Positions 5,539 through 6,030 of a stretch of 6,030 nucleotides of DNA are shown in pieces. The translations under genes were made by a program, and so were the position numbers. The stretch spans positions 1-6,030 of the forward strand of contig JAAFHM010000305.1 of assembly GCA_013298375.1 (NCBI GenBank). The letters are read 5' to 3'. Under the pieces are notes generated by a model. It worked only from the letters and a program-made list of their open reading frames with translations, searched no databases and had not been told where the DNA came from. The DNA is from Ignavibacteria bacterium. GTDB lineage: Bacteria; Bacteroidota; Ignavibacteria; Kapaibacteriales; UBA4661. Numbering within the stretch: position 1 is the first letter of the stretch; each line of letters starts with the position of its first letter.

Positions 5539-6030
5539 TTACCGCAAAACTTGCAATAGCTTCGAGGCACGCTCACTGCCAGCTTGAACCACAACACTGT
5601 ACGAACCATTGGGTAAGGTGCGAAAATCTTGCTCAATATCGTGCGTACCAGCAGAAATCTGACCGAGTGAGCGTTGAAGTACGAGGCGACCAAGAGCATC
5701 AAGAATAGAAATTTCTGTCTGGGCTGCTACTCGAAGGTCAATGGTCAATCGTGTGCGGTCACCGACGGGGTGAGGAGCAAAAGAGATGTGAAGAGTAGAA
5801 GGTTGAGGTGCTGGTGTGCGAACAGAAACCGTCGTGATGTTTGCTTTGTACACCCCGCCGCCAAATGTTCCGGCAAAGATCGTGTTGCCGCTCACAGCGA
5901 GTGACAAGACTGCTGTACCCGTTAGTCCGCTATTCATTTGTTGCCACGAGTTTCCGTTATCAGTAGAGCGAAAGACTCCACCGCGAAATGTCCGATCAGA
6001 TATCCCGTCAAATGTCCCAGCAAAAAGCGT
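5539..6030 (-). CDS. C-terminal part of a T9SS-secreted beta-propeller protein (partial)
   Basis: The frame is open to the right edge, so only the last 163 residues are seen and the true start lies outside the window. The first part carries propeller-type repeat motifs of the BNR/YCF48 or two-component-regulator-propeller kind: LFAGTFDG, then GGVFRSTDNGNSW, then NSGLTGTAVLSLAVSGNTIFAGTFGGGVY. A Pro-rich linker (about 71-78) leads to a type A T9SS sorting domain over residues 80-163. Its features are FAPHPVGDRTRLTI, ISILDALGRLVLQ, a turn with LPNGSYSVVVQ, and the Ser/Lys-Leu-Leu-Gln-Val-Leu-Arg tail. In known members this domain directs transport across the outer membrane and is then removed or attached to lipopolysaccharide. 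Function of the propeller is unknown; adhesion or glycan binding are only guesses. The internal ATG at 5937 falls inside a repeat and is not the start. Confidence 0.9.
   Translation of the reverse strand, partial: TLFAGTFDGISDRTFRGGVFRSTDNGNSWQQMNSGLTGTAVLSLAVSGNTIFAGTFGGGVYKANITTVSVRTPAPQPSTLHISFAPHPVGDRTRLTIDLRVAAQTEISILDALGRLVLQRSLGQISAGTHDIEQDFRTLPNGSYSVVVQAGSERASKLLQVLR

Overview
The window reads as a piece of chromosome from a free-living, respiring bacterium of the Bacteroidota/Chlorobiota/Kapabacteria side of the FCB group. The clearest marker is the gene cut by the right edge. Its product ends in a type IX secretion (T9SS) sorting domain behind beta-propeller repeats, a layout essentially confined to that group. 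Two lipoproteins and the lack of strong Shine-Dalgarno sequences before any of the four visible starts fit the same placement. The exact phylum cannot be fixed from this much sequence.

Layout. Bases 1-501 hold no convincing protein gene. They contain a nested inverted repeat (34-134) with a perfect TATAAT on its right arm. Next comes a stretch with several local hairpins, closed by a strong intrinsic terminator (439-490), which together make a candidate small RNA on the + strand. Bases 502-1731 (-) encode a eukaryotic/mitochondrial-like NADP isocitrate dehydrogenase. After a 263-base divergent intergenic region, 1995-3434 (+) encodes a second, only distantly related isocitrate dehydrogenase of the Thermus/rickettsial type, with its typical C-terminal extension. 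A terminator hairpin (3477-3515) separates this gene from a convergent block of minus-strand envelope genes. Those are a lipoprotein with an alpha/beta-hydrolase nucleophile elbow (3531-4538), a 3D-domain (MltA-like) lipoprotein (4622-5443), and the C-terminal end of a T9SS-exported beta-propeller protein (5539-6030, running off the window).

How the genes work together. The two dehydrogenases should catalyse the same TCA-cycle step, isocitrate to 2-oxoglutarate plus CO2 with reduction of a dinucleotide cofactor. They sit head-to-head over one shared control region, so the choice between them is probably set there. The minus-strand block is about the cell envelope: a putative peptidoglycan-acting lipoprotein, a putative secreted or membrane-anchored esterase-like hydrolase, and a cell-surface or secreted propeller protein. 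The first two may be co-transcribed, since the gap is 83 bases with no terminator. No CRISPR array, insertion sequence, tRNA or rRNA was recognised.
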